A stretch of DNA of 64,000 bases from Stackebrandtia endophytica. Its GTDB lineage: Bacteria; Actinomycetota; Actinomycetes; Mycobacteriales; Micromonosporaceae. The notes under the pieces were generated by a model. It had not been told where the DNA came from, did not search any database, and was given only the letters and a program-made list of their open reading frames with translations. The stretch lies in NCBI RefSeq assembly GCF_006716355.1, contig NZ_VFOW01000001.1:5456001-5520000 (forward strand), written 5' to 3'. A program made the position numbers and the translations under genes. This document shows, one piece after another, positions 49,820-58,386 of this stretch (position 1 is its first letter; each line of letters opens with the position of its first letter).

Positions 49820-49833
49820 CGTTCTTACCCGCC

Positions 49834-50775
49834 TCAGGCGGTGAAGACTCGATGCGCGCCTACGAAGGTCTCGGCGCGTTCGTCGGTGAACTCCTCCGAC
49901 ACCACCTTGCCGTAGTTGCCCGCGGCGTGAATCATGCTGGGCTTGCCCGAGTCGCCGGGTTTGGTGGCGATACCGATGTGGTGGATGCGCTTACCGTTGC
50001 GCGCGAAGAAGTACAGGTCGCCCGGCTGGGCCTCCTCCGCCTCGATCCGGTGGGTCGCATCTGCTTGGTCGTGGGCGTCGCGCGGCAGTTCGATCCCCAA
50101 CATGCGGTAGGTGAGGTACACCAACCCGGAACAGTCGACGCCGTAGGCGGTCATCCCGCCCCAGACATAGGGCACGTCCAATAGCTGCGACGCGATGTTG
50201 ACGGCGTCGATGCGTCCGGAGGTGGCGCCTTCGGGCTCCTGCGGACTGGCCGTGAGATCACGTATCAGAACCCAACCGGGCGGCTGTGCGCCCGGCAGCG
50301 TCACCCGTGACCAACCGCGGTAGGTGGGCTCGTCGATGACGTTCAACCTGGTGCCGATGGTGACGCCGGGGATAAGGACCTCGCCGTCGGGTTCGTCACG
50401 GATGGCGGTGGAGGTGGCGGCGACCATGTGGGGGACCACCGCGGGGGTGGGGACCGGAGTCGTCAACTGTCGCAACGGAATCCATCCGGGGTAGCCACGT
50501 TCGTCTAGGCTGGAACGCTGTCCCGGTACCACCACCTTCGCCCAATCGTGATCGATGTCCTCGACTACGACCTCGTCGCCGAGCAGGACCTGACTCAACG
50601 AACGGTCGACTAGTCCGTCCACCCGCTGTTCACGTGTCATGCCGCTGACCCAGTCACGAATGGCGGAGTGGTTGCCCACCGCGAGGCGGTCAGAGGTCTC
50701 GGCAGCCTTGGGGGAAGTCCACAATGTAGCCGCAGCGACCGCCACGAGTGCATTATGTCCGATTTCGACTGTCAC
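49834..50775 (-). CDS. NlpC/P60 (C40) murein-peptide hydrolase with SH3-like domains
   Basis: 313 residues, no signal peptide seen at the N-terminus. Two bacterial SH3-like regions (about 60-105, GWIPLRQL, and 120-175, PPGWVLIRDL) precede the C40 domain with catalytic Cys in VDCSGLVYLTYR, His in IHHIGIA and a third polar residue in MIHAAG. The layout matches YkfC-type gamma-D-Glu-L-amino acid peptidases that cut muropeptides after uptake or in the wall. GTG with GGAGGGG upstream. Lies 150 bases downstream of a dipeptide epimerase gene on the same strand, as ykfC does with ykfB in Bacillus. Confidence 0.88.
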   Translation of the reverse strand: MTVEIGHNALVAVAAATLWTSPKAAETSDRLAVGNHSAIRDWVSGMTREQRVDGLVDRSLSQVLLGDEVVVEDIDHDWAKVVVPGQRSSLDERGYPGWIPLRQLTTPVPTPAVVPHMVAATSTAIRDEPDGEVLIPGVTIGTRLNVIDEPTYRGWSRVTLPGAQPPGWVLIRDLTASPQEPEGATSGRIDAVNIASQLLDVPYVWGGMTAYGVDCSGLVYLTYRMLGIELPRDAHDQADATHRIEAEEAQPGDLYFFARNGKRIHHIGIATKPGDSGKPSMIHAAGNYGKVVSEEFTDERAETFVGAHRVFTA

Positions 50776-50925
50776 GTGTTCCCCTCCCGGGGTGTGTATC
50801 TAAGGGTTGTCGGTGATCGCTGGAACCATAGACGTAATCATCAACCTGATGCACCCTCGGCGCGCCGAGTGAGATCAGAATGCGTTGAAAAAGTTACGAA
50901 ATCCCATTTGGTGTGGGTTTCAACT

Positions 50926-51996
50926 TCATGTTGCAAAAGCTACGTTGCTCAGACCCGGCCCGGTCGTGAGTTGAAGTGCGCCATTTGAATACCGCAATGC
51001 GCTGTCTTGCTTCGACAACCACCAGGCGGCGTCCAGGTCCGAGGTGATGCTGACGCCCACCGCCGCTGCCAGCGAGGATATCGCGGCAACGCCGATCGGC
51101 CCCTCCATCATGGATCCCACGGTGGTGCCGATATCGTGTTGGCGCGCCAACTCCAGTAGGGTGCGGGCCGTCCGCAACCCGCCGCACTTGGCCAGTTTGA
51201 CGTTGACCGCGTCGGCGGCACGGTTGACGATGACCTGCGACAGGTCCCGTACTCCGTGGACGGACTCGTCGGCCAGGATCGTCGTGCCGACCGCCGAGGT
51301 GACGAACGCCAACCCCTCGATGTCGTGTGCGGGCGTCGGTTGCTCCACCAACTCGATGCCCAGATCGGCGTCCTCCATGCCCGAGATGATTCGCACCGAC
51401 TGCTTCGGGGTCCATCCCTGATTGGCGTCGATGCGGATCGTGACCCGCGGACCGACCGCCTGTCGGATGGCTGCCAACCGCGCCAGGTCGCCGGCCGGGT
51501 CGAGTCCGACCTTGACCTTCAACGCGGAGAACCCCTCGGCCACACGTGCGGCGGCGGCCTCGGCCAACTGTTCGGCGTCGCCGGCGGCCAACGTGACCAC
51601 CGTGGGCAGTGAGGTCGCGGTGCCGCCGAGGGCCTCGACCAGTGGCAGTCCGCGTTTGCGGGCCCACAGATCGTGTAGCGCGACGTCCAGGGCGGCCTTG
51701 GCCGCACTGTTGCCCACCACGGCCTCATCGACGCGATCGAGACAGTCGTTGAGATCCAACGGGTCTCGCCCGATCAGTGCGTCTTGCAGCGGGCCGAGTG
51801 CGCAGGCGCGGGCCCCGGCCAGCGACTGCCCGGTGATGCGCCAGGTCTGTGGTGCCTCGCCGCGGCCCTGATCGCCGTCGGAGTCGTGCACGGTGACCAC
51901 CACGGTCTCGATGTCGGCGGTGCGACGCAATGCGGTGACGAATTCGGTGTGCAGGGGTGCGGTCACCACGTCGGCGGTGACCTCTGTGATCGACAT
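50926..51996 (-). CDS. L-Ala-D/L-Glu-type dipeptide epimerase (enolase superfamily)
   Basis: 356 residues. Enolase-superfamily barrel of the muconate-lactonizing/dipeptide epimerase branch: base pair Lys in ALKVKVG, metal ligands Asp in RIDANQG, Glu in ELVEQP and Asp in LADESV, and second base Lys in NVKLAKCGG. The C-terminal DLDAAWWLS is the dipeptide-recognition segment of these epimerases. It likely converts L-Ala-D-Glu from murein to L-Ala-L-Glu, and the NlpC/P60 gene beside it supports that. ATG at 51996 is 6 bases after a TATGGT box, so the mRNA is probably leaderless. Other dipeptides are possible substrates. Confidence 0.88.
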   Translation of the reverse strand: MSITEVTADVVTAPLHTEFVTALRRTADIETVVVTVHDSDGDQGRGEAPQTWRITGQSLAGARACALGPLQDALIGRDPLDLNDCLDRVDEAVVGNSAAKAALDVALHDLWARKRGLPLVEALGGTATSLPTVVTLAAGDAEQLAEAAAARVAEGFSALKVKVGLDPAGDLARLAAIRQAVGPRVTIRIDANQGWTPKQSVRIISGMEDADLGIELVEQPTPAHDIEGLAFVTSAVGTTILADESVHGVRDLSQVIVNRAADAVNVKLAKCGGLRTARTLLELARQHDIGTTVGSMMEGPIGVAAISSLAAAVGVSITSDLDAAWWLSKQDSALRYSNGALQLTTGPGLSNVAFAT

Positions 51997-52002
51997 GTGG
52001 GT

Positions 52003-52008
52003 ACCATA
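52003..52008 (-). promoter_or_regulatory. -10 box of the epimerase gene (TATGGT), leaderless type
   Basis: Read on the minus strand, TATGGT ends 6 bases before the ATG at 51996; no ribosome site. Confidence 0.6.
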
Positions 52009-52044
52009 CGGCATTCAAAATTAGCGGAATCATCCGAATGTTTC

Positions 52045-52059
52045 TGGAGGGTTCCTCCA
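52045..52059. promoter_or_regulatory. Small palindrome upstream of bioB, possible operator
   Basis: TGGAGG-GTT-CCTCCA, a perfect 6-bp stem with a 3-base centre, 19 bases upstream of the bioB ATG. Could be an operator or a leader hairpin. It does not match a BirA or BioQ site that I know. Confidence 0.35.
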
Positions 52060-52077
52060 AAAGTCCGCGGAACGATT

Positions 52078-53181
52078 ATGGCAGGATCATGGACCGTGAC
52101 GAGCTTTCGATCGACTCTGGACAAACTGGTGACCGACGGGCTGGCCGGTGTTCCCACTGACCGCGACGCCCTCATGGAGGTCATGGCCAGCGGGGACGAG
52201 CACCTGTTGGACGTGGTCGTCGCCGCCGCCCGACTTCGCCGCCACCACTTCGCCAACCGGGTGAAGCTCAACTACCTGGTGAACCTGAAGAGTGGACTGT
52301 GCCCGGAGGACTGCGGATACTGCTCGCAACGGCTCGGGTCAACCGCCGACGTATTGAAGTACAGCTGGTTGAAACCGCAGCAGGCGGCCACCGCCGCAGC
52401 AGCCGGAATCGATGCCGGGGCGGTCCGGGTGTGCCTGGTCGCCAGCGGCCGCGGCCCCTCCGACCGCGACATCGATCGGGTGGGTGACATCGTCGAGGCG
52501 ATCCGCGACCGTGCGCCCGGTGTGGAGGTGTGCGCCTGCCTCGGGTTGCTCGCCGACGGCCAGGCCGATCGGTTGGCCGACACCGGGGTCGACGCCTACA
52601 ACCACAACCTCAACACCAGTGACCGGCGGTACGGCACCATCTGCACCACGCACGACTTCGCCGACCGGGTCGACACCGTCGACCGCGCCAAGAGCGCCGG
52701 CCTGTCACCCTGCTCGGGGTTGATCGCCGGGATGGGGGAGACCGATGCGGACATCGTGGACGTCCTGATGGAGTTGCGCCGCATCGGCTCGGCCTCGGTG
52801 CCGGTGAACTTCCTCATCCCGTTCGAGGGCACGCCGCTGGCCGGAACCTGGGACCTCACCCCGCAACGGTGCCTGCGCATCCTCGCCGCAGCCCGATTCG
52901 CCTGCCCCGGCGTCGAGGTGCGGGTCGGCGCCGGACGCGAGGTGCACCTGCGCAGCCTCCAACCGCTGGCGCTGCACGTGGCCAACTCGATCTTCCTGGG
53001 CGACTATCTGACCTCGGAGGGCCAGGCGGGCAAGGCGGACCTGGCGATGATCGCCGACAACGGCTTTGTCCTCGAAGGTGCCGAAGACACCGAGGCGGAC
53101 GCTTCGACCGCGGGCGCCCGAACCGAACTGGTGCGGCCGCGAAAGCGCGGCGCCGGGACGGCGTTGGCCCCCAACACCTGA
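52078..53181 (+). CDS. bioB: Biotin synthase
   Basis: Radical SAM enzyme that inserts sulfur into dethiobiotin. 367 residues. Radical SAM cysteines C75-x3-C79-x2-C82 in [12 protein letters not shown]; further BioB motifs [24 protein letters not shown] and [15 protein letters not shown]. The C-terminal 45 residues ([20 protein letters not shown]) extend beyond the family core and are low in complexity. Start ATG 52078, with GTG 52096 as an alternative. No other bio gene lies near. Divergent from the epimerase gene, with 81 bases between the starts. Confidence 0.96.
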   Translation: MAGSWTVTSFRSTLDKLVTDGLAGVPTDRDALMEVMASGDEHLLDVVVAAARLRRHHFANRVKLNYLVNLKSGLCPEDCGYCSQRLGSTADVLKYSWLKPQQAATAAAAGIDAGAVRVCLVASGRGPSDRDIDRVGDIVEAIRDRAPGVEVCACLGLLADGQADRLADTGVDAYNHNLNTSDRRYGTICTTHDFADRVDTVDRAKSAGLSPCSGLIAGMGETDADIVDVLMELRRIGSASVPVNFLIPFEGTPLAGTWDLTPQRCLRILAAARFACPGVEVRVGAGREVHLRSLQPLALHVANSIFLGDYLTSEGQAGKADLAMIADNGFVLEGAEDTEADASTAGARTELVRPRKRGAGTALAPNT

Positions 53182-53235
53182 TCCGTTCGGTGAGCCGGTG
53201 CCCCCGATTGAGGCTCGTGGGGTCGCCGGGTCGGA

Positions 53236-53241
53236 TATCGT
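53236..53241 (+). promoter_or_regulatory. -10 box (TATCGT) before a 10-codon ORF
   Basis: TATCGT ends 6 bases before the ATG at 53248, the same spacing as at other leaderless genes in the window. Confidence 0.4.
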
Positions 53242-53247
53242 GCGTCC

Positions 53248-53280
53248 ATGGTGTCCGATTTGGTGTGTTTCGGCGGGTGA
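53248..53280 (+). CDS. Possible leaderless leader peptide, MVSDLVCFGG
   Basis: 10-codon frame that begins 6 bases after a -10 box and ends 6 bases before the GTG of the next gene, so its translation would bring ribosomes to that start, which has only a weak ribosome site (GGCGGGTGA). One Cys codon. It may be chance. Confidence 0.3.
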   Translation: MVSDLVCFGG

Positions 53281-53286
53281 TGCGCG

Positions 53287-54870
53287 GTGCTGCGGTACCT
53301 GACACTGGCATTGGCCCTGGCGTTGCTCATCGTCGGTGCCCTGCTGACCGCGGTGGTGTCCCCGTGGTGGCTGTGGCTGGCGCTTCCGGCGTTGGTCGTG
53401 GTCGCGGTCGGGGTCTGGGACCTGCTACAGACCAGGCACAGCGTGTTGCGTAACTATCCGGTGCTGGGGCACTTCCGGTTCTGGTTCGAGTCGGTGCGGC
53501 CCGAATTGCAGCAGTACTTCATCGAACGCGACACCGACGGCCGTCCCTTCGACCGGGTCGCGCGGTCACTGGTGTACGAACGCGCCAAGGGCGACAACCA
53601 GGAGAAGGCGTTCGGAACCGAACTCGACGTCTACGAGATCGGGCAGGAGTTCCTGGTCCACTCGATAGCGCCGAAGACCATGCCCACGACTCAGCATCGG
53701 GTCGTCGTGGGCGGCCCACAATGCCGCCGACCGTATTCCATGGCGCTGCTGAACGTGTCCGCGATGAGTTTCGGTTCCCTGTCCGCCAACGCGATCCTGG
53801 CGTTGAACACCGGGGCGAAACTGGGGGGATTCGCTCACGACACCGGTGAGGGCGGTCTGAGCCGGTATCACCTGGAACCCGGCGGTGACCTGGTGTGGGA
53901 GATCGGTTCGGGCTACTTCGGATGCCGCACCCCCGCGGGCGGTTTCGATGTGGAACAGTTCGCCGACAAGGCCTCGGCGGAACAGGTCAAGGCGATCTCC
54001 ATCAAGTTGTCGCAGGGTGCCAAACCCGGTATCGGCGGGGTCATGCCGGCCGCCAAGATGACCGCCGAGATCGCTCGGGCGCGCGGGGTGCCGGTAGGGG
54101 AGAAATGTGTCTCACCGCCCGCCCACTCGGCCTTCGAGGGTCCGGCCGGGCTGCTGGAGTTCGTGGCGCGGCTGCGGGAACGCTCCGGCGGAAAACCCAC
54201 CGGCTTCAAACTGTGCGTGGGTGATCCGGCCGAGTTCCTCTCGGTGTGCAAGGCGATGTTGGCCACCGAGATCCTGCCGGACTTCATCATCGTCGACGGC
54301 TCCGAGGGCGGAACCGGTGCGGCTCCGGTGGAGTTCGAAGACCACATGGGAATGCCACTGACCAATGGGCTCATCTTCGTCCACAACGCGCTGACCGGGG
54401 TCGGTGTCCGCGACCGGATGCGCGTCGGGGCCAGCGGGAAGATCGCCTCTGGTGCCGACATCGTCAAACGCATGATCCAGGGCGCCGATTACACCAACGC
54501 CGCCCGGGCGATGATGATGGCCCTGGGTTGCATCCAGGCGCAACGTTGCCACACCAACACCTGTCCGGTGGGCGTGACCACACAGGACCCGACACGGACC
54601 CGGGCGCTGGTGATCCCGGATAAGGCGCAACGGGTGGCGAGGTTTCAGCACGAGACGGTGGCCAGCGCGGCCCAACTGATCGCGGCGATGGGGCTGGCCG
54701 GACCACAGGAGCTTCGGCCGAGTCTGCTCATGCGGCGCACCGCCGATCACACCGTGCTCCGCTACGACGAGATCCACCATCCGTTGACGACCGGGCAACT
54801 GCTGTCGGACCCTCCGGGATGGTGGGCCAATCACTGGGGTCGCGCGCGGGCGGACCGATATGAGCATTGA
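53287..54870 (+). CDS. Membrane-anchored FMN-binding glutamate-synthase-like protein
   Basis: 527 residues. Two membrane spans at the N-terminus (LTLALALALLIVGALLTAVV and WLALPALVVVAVGVW) carry a soluble domain equal to the FMN synthase domain of GltB. Seen are LNVSAMSFGSLSANAILALN, GAKPGIGGVMPAAKM, VDGSEGGTGAAPVEF, and a 3Fe-4S motif C-x5-C-x4-C in CIQAQRCHTNTCPVG. There is no amidotransferase domain and no GXGXG helix, so it cannot use glutamine as GltB does. Family is widespread but its reaction is unknown. The next gene starts 11 bases after the stop. Confidence 0.9.
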   Translation: MLRYLTLALALALLIVGALLTAVVSPWWLWLALPALVVVAVGVWDLLQTRHSVLRNYPVLGHFRFWFESVRPELQQYFIERDTDGRPFDRVARSLVYERAKGDNQEKAFGTELDVYEIGQEFLVHSIAPKTMPTTQHRVVVGGPQCRRPYSMALLNVSAMSFGSLSANAILALNTGAKLGGFAHDTGEGGLSRYHLEPGGDLVWEIGSGYFGCRTPAGGFDVEQFADKASAEQVKAISIKLSQGAKPGIGGVMPAAKMTAEIARARGVPVGEKCVSPPAHSAFEGPAGLLEFVARLRERSGGKPTGFKLCVGDPAEFLSVCKAMLATEILPDFIIVDGSEGGTGAAPVEFEDHMGMPLTNGLIFVHNALTGVGVRDRMRVGASGKIASGADIVKRMIQGADYTNAARAMMMALGCIQAQRCHTNTCPVGVTTQDPTRTRALVIPDKAQRVARFQHETVASAAQLIAAMGLAGPQELRPSLLMRRTADHTVLRYDEIHHPLTTGQLLSDPPGWWANHWGRARADRYEH

Positions 54871-54881
54871 CAGGGGGAGAC

Positions 54882-56621
54882 ATGGCGCGACGACCGACGG
54901 TCAGTGAGACCATTGTGGCTGGATTGATCCATAATGGGGTGACACAGGTGTTCGGGGTGGTCGGAGACGCTCTCAACAGCGTCACCGACGCCATCCGCCG
55001 AACCGACGGCATCGACTGGATCGGCACCCGGCATGAGGAGGTCGCCGCCTTCGCCGCGGGTGCGCAGGCCCAGTTGACCGGAGGCCTCGCCGCTTGCGCG
55101 GGCACCGTCGGCCCCGGCGGAATCCACCTGCTGAACGGTCTATACGACGCGGCCAAGAGCCACGCACCGGTGCTGGCGATCGCCGGTCAGGTGCCGTTGG
55201 CCGACTTGGGATCCGACTACTTCCAAGAGGTCGACAACGACCGGTTGTTCTCCGATGTCGCGGTGTTCACCCAGACCATCACCAGCCCGGAGCAGGTGCC
55301 CGTGGTCGTCGATCAGGCGATCTCGGCCGCGTTGTCGCGGCGCGGAGTGGCGGTGCTGAGTCTGCCTGGTGACGTCGGCGCCCAACCCGTCGGCAGTGAC
55401 CGACCGGTTCGGGTCTTCCGGGACGTCACCACGGTCAGTCCCGCCGACGAGGCCGTCGCCCGCGCCGTCGAGACGATCAATCGGGCCGGCCGGGTCACCA
55501 TCCTGGCGGGTATCGGTGCCGCGGGCGGGCGGGCCGAGACCCTGGCGCTGGCCGAGCACCTGATGGCGCCCATGGTGGTCACCATCAAGGGTAAGGAGGC
55601 ATTCGACTGGGACAACCCGTTCCAGGTCGGCCAGTCCGGCCTGCTGGGCAACCCGGCGGCCGCCGCCGCTCTGAAGGACTGTGATCTGCTTCTGATGGTC
55701 GGTACCGACTTTCCCTACCGTGACTGGTATCCCACATCGGCCACAGTGGTGCAGATCGACCGGCGAGCCGACCATATCGGACGTAGGGTGCCGGTGGACG
55801 TCTCCGTGACCGGTGATGCCGCGCTCACGGTCCAGTCGCTGTTGTCCAAACTGCACGCCAAGCACGACCGGGGCCACCTCGACAAGGCACTGCGCCACCA
55901 CGACCGCTGGCGTCATCGCCAGTCCGAACTCGCCGACCCGGAGTTCGATGAACGTGTCGGAGGTCGAGCACGATCCGTGCTGGACAACCCCGACGCCCGC
56001 ATCCGACCCGAGGCGGTCGCCGGCTTCATCAACGAACTGGCCGACGATGACGCCATCTTCACCGTCGACACCGGAATGTCGGCGGTGTGGCTGGCCCGTT
56101 TCGTGCAACTGCGCAAAGGTCAGCGCCTGTTGGGGTCGTTCAACCTCGGCTCGATGGCCAACGCGATGCCCCAGGCGGTGGGCGCCCAGTCCCGATACCG
56201 GGATCGACAGGTGATCGCGTTCTGCGGCGACGGCGGTCTGACCATGCTGCTGGGGGACCTGTTGACCATCGCACGCCACCGGCTACCGGTCAAACTGGTG
56301 GTCTTCGACAACCATCGACTGGGAATGGTCAAACTCGAACAGGAACAGGCGGGGCTGCCCGAGTTCGGTACCGAACTGGACAACCCGGACCTCGCCGCGA
56401 TCGCGAAGGCCTGCGGCCTGGCAGGAGTCCGCATTACCGAACCGGGCGACCTGGGGCGCAAACTCACCGAGGCGCTGAGCATGCCCGGCCCGGTACTCGT
56501 CGACGTGCTCACCAATCCCGACGAGGTCTCGGTACCACCGGAGACGACTCCAGGTCAGGCATGGGGTTTCGCCATCGCCAAGGTCAAGGAGACCTTGCGC
56601 AGCGTCGGGGAGGGCGACTGA
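54882..56621 (+). CDS. poxB: ThDP-dependent pyruvate dehydrogenase (quinone)/oxidase, PoxB-type
   Basis: 579 residues. Three-domain ThDP enzyme: the PYR domain with the activating Glu in GTRHEEVAAFAAGAQ, a central FAD-type domain, and the PP domain with the ThDP/Mg motif CGDGGLTMLLGDLLTIA...DNHRLGM (about 447-475). TGGLAACAGTVGPGGIHLLN and AKSHAPVLAIAGQVP are typical of PoxB and pyruvate oxidase. It would decarboxylate pyruvate to acetate (or acetyl phosphate) and reduce quinone. Start ATG 54882 after CAGGGGGA. 11 bases after the GltB-like gene, so one operon; why these two go together is unclear. Confidence 0.88.
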   Translation: MARRPTVSETIVAGLIHNGVTQVFGVVGDALNSVTDAIRRTDGIDWIGTRHEEVAAFAAGAQAQLTGGLAACAGTVGPGGIHLLNGLYDAAKSHAPVLAIAGQVPLADLGSDYFQEVDNDRLFSDVAVFTQTITSPEQVPVVVDQAISAALSRRGVAVLSLPGDVGAQPVGSDRPVRVFRDVTTVSPADEAVARAVETINRAGRVTILAGIGAAGGRAETLALAEHLMAPMVVTIKGKEAFDWDNPFQVGQSGLLGNPAAAAALKDCDLLLMVGTDFPYRDWYPTSATVVQIDRRADHIGRRVPVDVSVTGDAALTVQSLLSKLHAKHDRGHLDKALRHHDRWRHRQSELADPEFDERVGGRARSVLDNPDARIRPEAVAGFINELADDDAIFTVDTGMSAVWLARFVQLRKGQRLLGSFNLGSMANAMPQAVGAQSRYRDRQVIAFCGDGGLTMLLGDLLTIARHRLPVKLVVFDNHRLGMVKLEQEQAGLPEFGTELDNPDLAAIAKACGLAGVRITEPGDLGRKLTEALSMPGPVLVDVLTNPDEVSVPPETTPGQAWGFAIAKVKETLRSVGEGD

Positions 56622-56638
56622 CGCCATGGCATGCGAGA

Positions 56639-56666
56639 ACCCGAGCGGGTGGCAGCCCGCTCGGGT
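56639..56666. terminator. Terminator hairpin after poxB
   Basis: Perfect 11-bp stem, arms 56639-56649 and 56656-56666, loop TGGCAG, 17 bases after the stop and before the convergent gene's end. Confidence 0.75.
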
Positions 56667-56690
56667 CGTGGCAGAAGTGTGAACTCCCGG

Positions 56691-57773
56691 CTAATGAACC
56701 ACCACCTGTGGCAGTGAGATCGCCAGCTCGACCATGTCGTCGGCGCTCATCGCCGGGTCGATGTCGGCGAGATCCAGATAGGCGCCGTGCTCACCGTCGA
56801 CCTCGGTGGACCCGTACATGTTGGTGAAGACCACCGCGTTGCCGTTCTCCAGGGTCACGATGACCGTGATGGCCTTCATCGAGATGAAGTCGTGGTTGCC
56901 GTTGTTCCCGACGGACAAGGTGAGCTCGACGACCTGCACCGGCTCGCCGTTGGGGCCGGTGGACTCCGAACAGGTGTAGTCCTGCTCGAAGTTGTCGGTG
57001 CCGCCTTGGCCGCTGTTGAGCTGGTCCTCGCAGCCGGTCGTCAGATGCGGTACGGGCGGCTTTGACGCCGATCCGTTGGGGTACGACTTCGGCTCGGTGT
57101 CGAAGCTGCCCTTGGGGTGGATGGTGAGGTCGAACTCGTCATAGACCTTGCGGTCGGGATCGGTCACCGTCCAGATCGTTCCGTAGAACCCGGCATTCTC
57201 GGCGAAACCGTAGATCGGCCTGCTGTAGCCGATCGGTTCACCCTCATCCCCATATGTGGTGGTCGGATACTCGGTGTCCTCGTCCATCAGTAGAAGGTCA
57301 CTTTCGGAGCGGGACATGGTCGGGTACAGGTCCGGGGGTAGCGGATCGGCGCCGCCGAAGCTGAAGACCACCATGTCGGGAAACGACGCGGCCATCAGCG
57401 ACCAGAACACCTCGGTAAGCTGCTCGGTCTCCGGGACGGAGGTGTTACTGCTGTTGCCGTATCGGTACTTCCGATCGGGATCGAGCGGCGGGACCGGGTA
57501 CTCGCCCTGCTCGTTGTCGGTTTCGAGGTTCTGGTCCTCATCTGCGGCGACCGACGAGGTCTCATTCGATCCGGTCCCGCCGAAGGCCCCCGGTAGGATC
57601 AGTGCCGCTGCGGTGACCACGGCGAGTGTTCCCGCCGCCGCGCCGGCCACACCGAGTCGGTTGCCGCGTATCCGGCGGTTTCCCTCCGCCGCCAACGCAT
57701 CCACGTCCAGCGGTTTGGCCGGTGGCTCGTTCTTGATCGCCTCGTTCAACAGTTCTTTGATGTCGCGGTTCAC
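56691..57773 (-). CDS. Single-span membrane protein coupled to an ECF sigma factor
   Basis: 360 residues from GTG 57773, which overlaps the sigma gene stop (GTGA). A cytoplasmic part of about 38 residues (MNRDIKELLNEAIKNEPPAK), one span (LGVAGAAAGTLAVVTAAALI, about 39-60), then a large acidic extracellular domain rich in Tyr, Pro and Gly with two cysteines (TTGCEDQ, YTCSES). It sits where an anti-sigma factor usually is, but has no zinc-finger (HxxxCxxC) motif in the short cytoplasmic part. It may regulate the sigma factor or be its target. Family not recognised beyond similar proteins next to SigE-type factors. Confidence 0.75.
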   Translation of the reverse strand: MNRDIKELLNEAIKNEPPAKPLDVDALAAEGNRRIRGNRLGVAGAAAGTLAVVTAAALILPGAFGGTGSNETSSVAADEDQNLETDNEQGEYPVPPLDPDRKYRYGNSSNTSVPETEQLTEVFWSLMAASFPDMVVFSFGGADPLPPDLYPTMSRSESDLLLMDEDTEYPTTTYGDEGEPIGYSRPIYGFAENAGFYGTIWTVTDPDRKVYDEFDLTIHPKGSFDTEPKSYPNGSASKPPVPHLTTGCEDQLNSGQGGTDNFEQDYTCSESTGPNGEPVQVVELTLSVGNNGNHDFISMKAITVIVTLENGNAVVFTNMYGSTEVDGEHGAYLDLADIDPAMSADDMVELAISLPQVVVH

Positions 57774-58282
57774 TGCTGTGCCCCTTGTGATGTATCGGAG
57801 ATCGATTCGATGACCATGCCGCGTAGGGTTTGCAGACCACGCGAGGTTTGACTCTTGACCGTGTTGACCGAACACCTCATGATCTGCGCGGTCTGTTCGA
57901 CGGAGAGGTCCTCCCAGAACCGCAGGATCAGTGTCGCCCGGCGTTTCACGGGCAGGCGTTCCAGCGCCGACATGACGGCGATGCGTTGCGTGGGATCCTG
58001 GCTGTTGCTCGTGGACTCGGGGATCGTGTCGGTGACGCGCTCCCGGCGAAATCGGCTTCGGCGGCTCTCGTCGATCACCGTGTTCACGATGATCCGGCGA
58101 GTATAAGCCTCCAAAGAGGACTTTGATGCTCGAGGCCAGGCGGCGTAGAGTTTGACGAACGCTACTTGAACGATGTCCTCGGCACGGTGCCAGTCTCCAC
58201 AGTTGAGGTAGGCGAATCGGCGCATCCGGTCCTGCCGGGTGACGACGAATTCGCGATACTCCGCTTCGTGGTCGGGTCGCAT
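57770..58282 (-). CDS. ECF RNA polymerase sigma factor, SigE family
   Basis: 170 residues. Sigma region 2 (RMRRFAYLNCGDWHRAEDIV, then QVAFVKLYAAWPR) and region 4 (LERLPVKRRATLILRFWEDL, then the helix-turn-helix SVEQTAQIMRCSVNTVKSQT). The FAYLNCGDWHRAEDIVQ variant is that of the actinomycete SigE-like family (TIGR02983), of which genomes have many copies. ATG 58282 preceded by GAGGAG. Coupled to the membrane protein gene by overlapping stop and start codons. Confidence 0.92.
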   Translation of the reverse strand: MRPDHEAEYREFVVTRQDRMRRFAYLNCGDWHRAEDIVQVAFVKLYAAWPRASKSSLEAYTRRIIVNTVIDESRRSRFRRERVTDTIPESTSNSQDPTQRIAVMSALERLPVKRRATLILRFWEDLSVEQTAQIMRCSVNTVKSQTSRGLQTLRGMVIESISDTSQGAQQ

Positions 58283-58386
58283 CTGCTCTCCTCAGGTTCT
58301 CTTACACCGGTAGAGACGAGGCGAATGATGCGTCAGGGGTGTCCGGGATCGCGAGAAATTCTCGTGAACGCGAAACGGGGCCGGGT

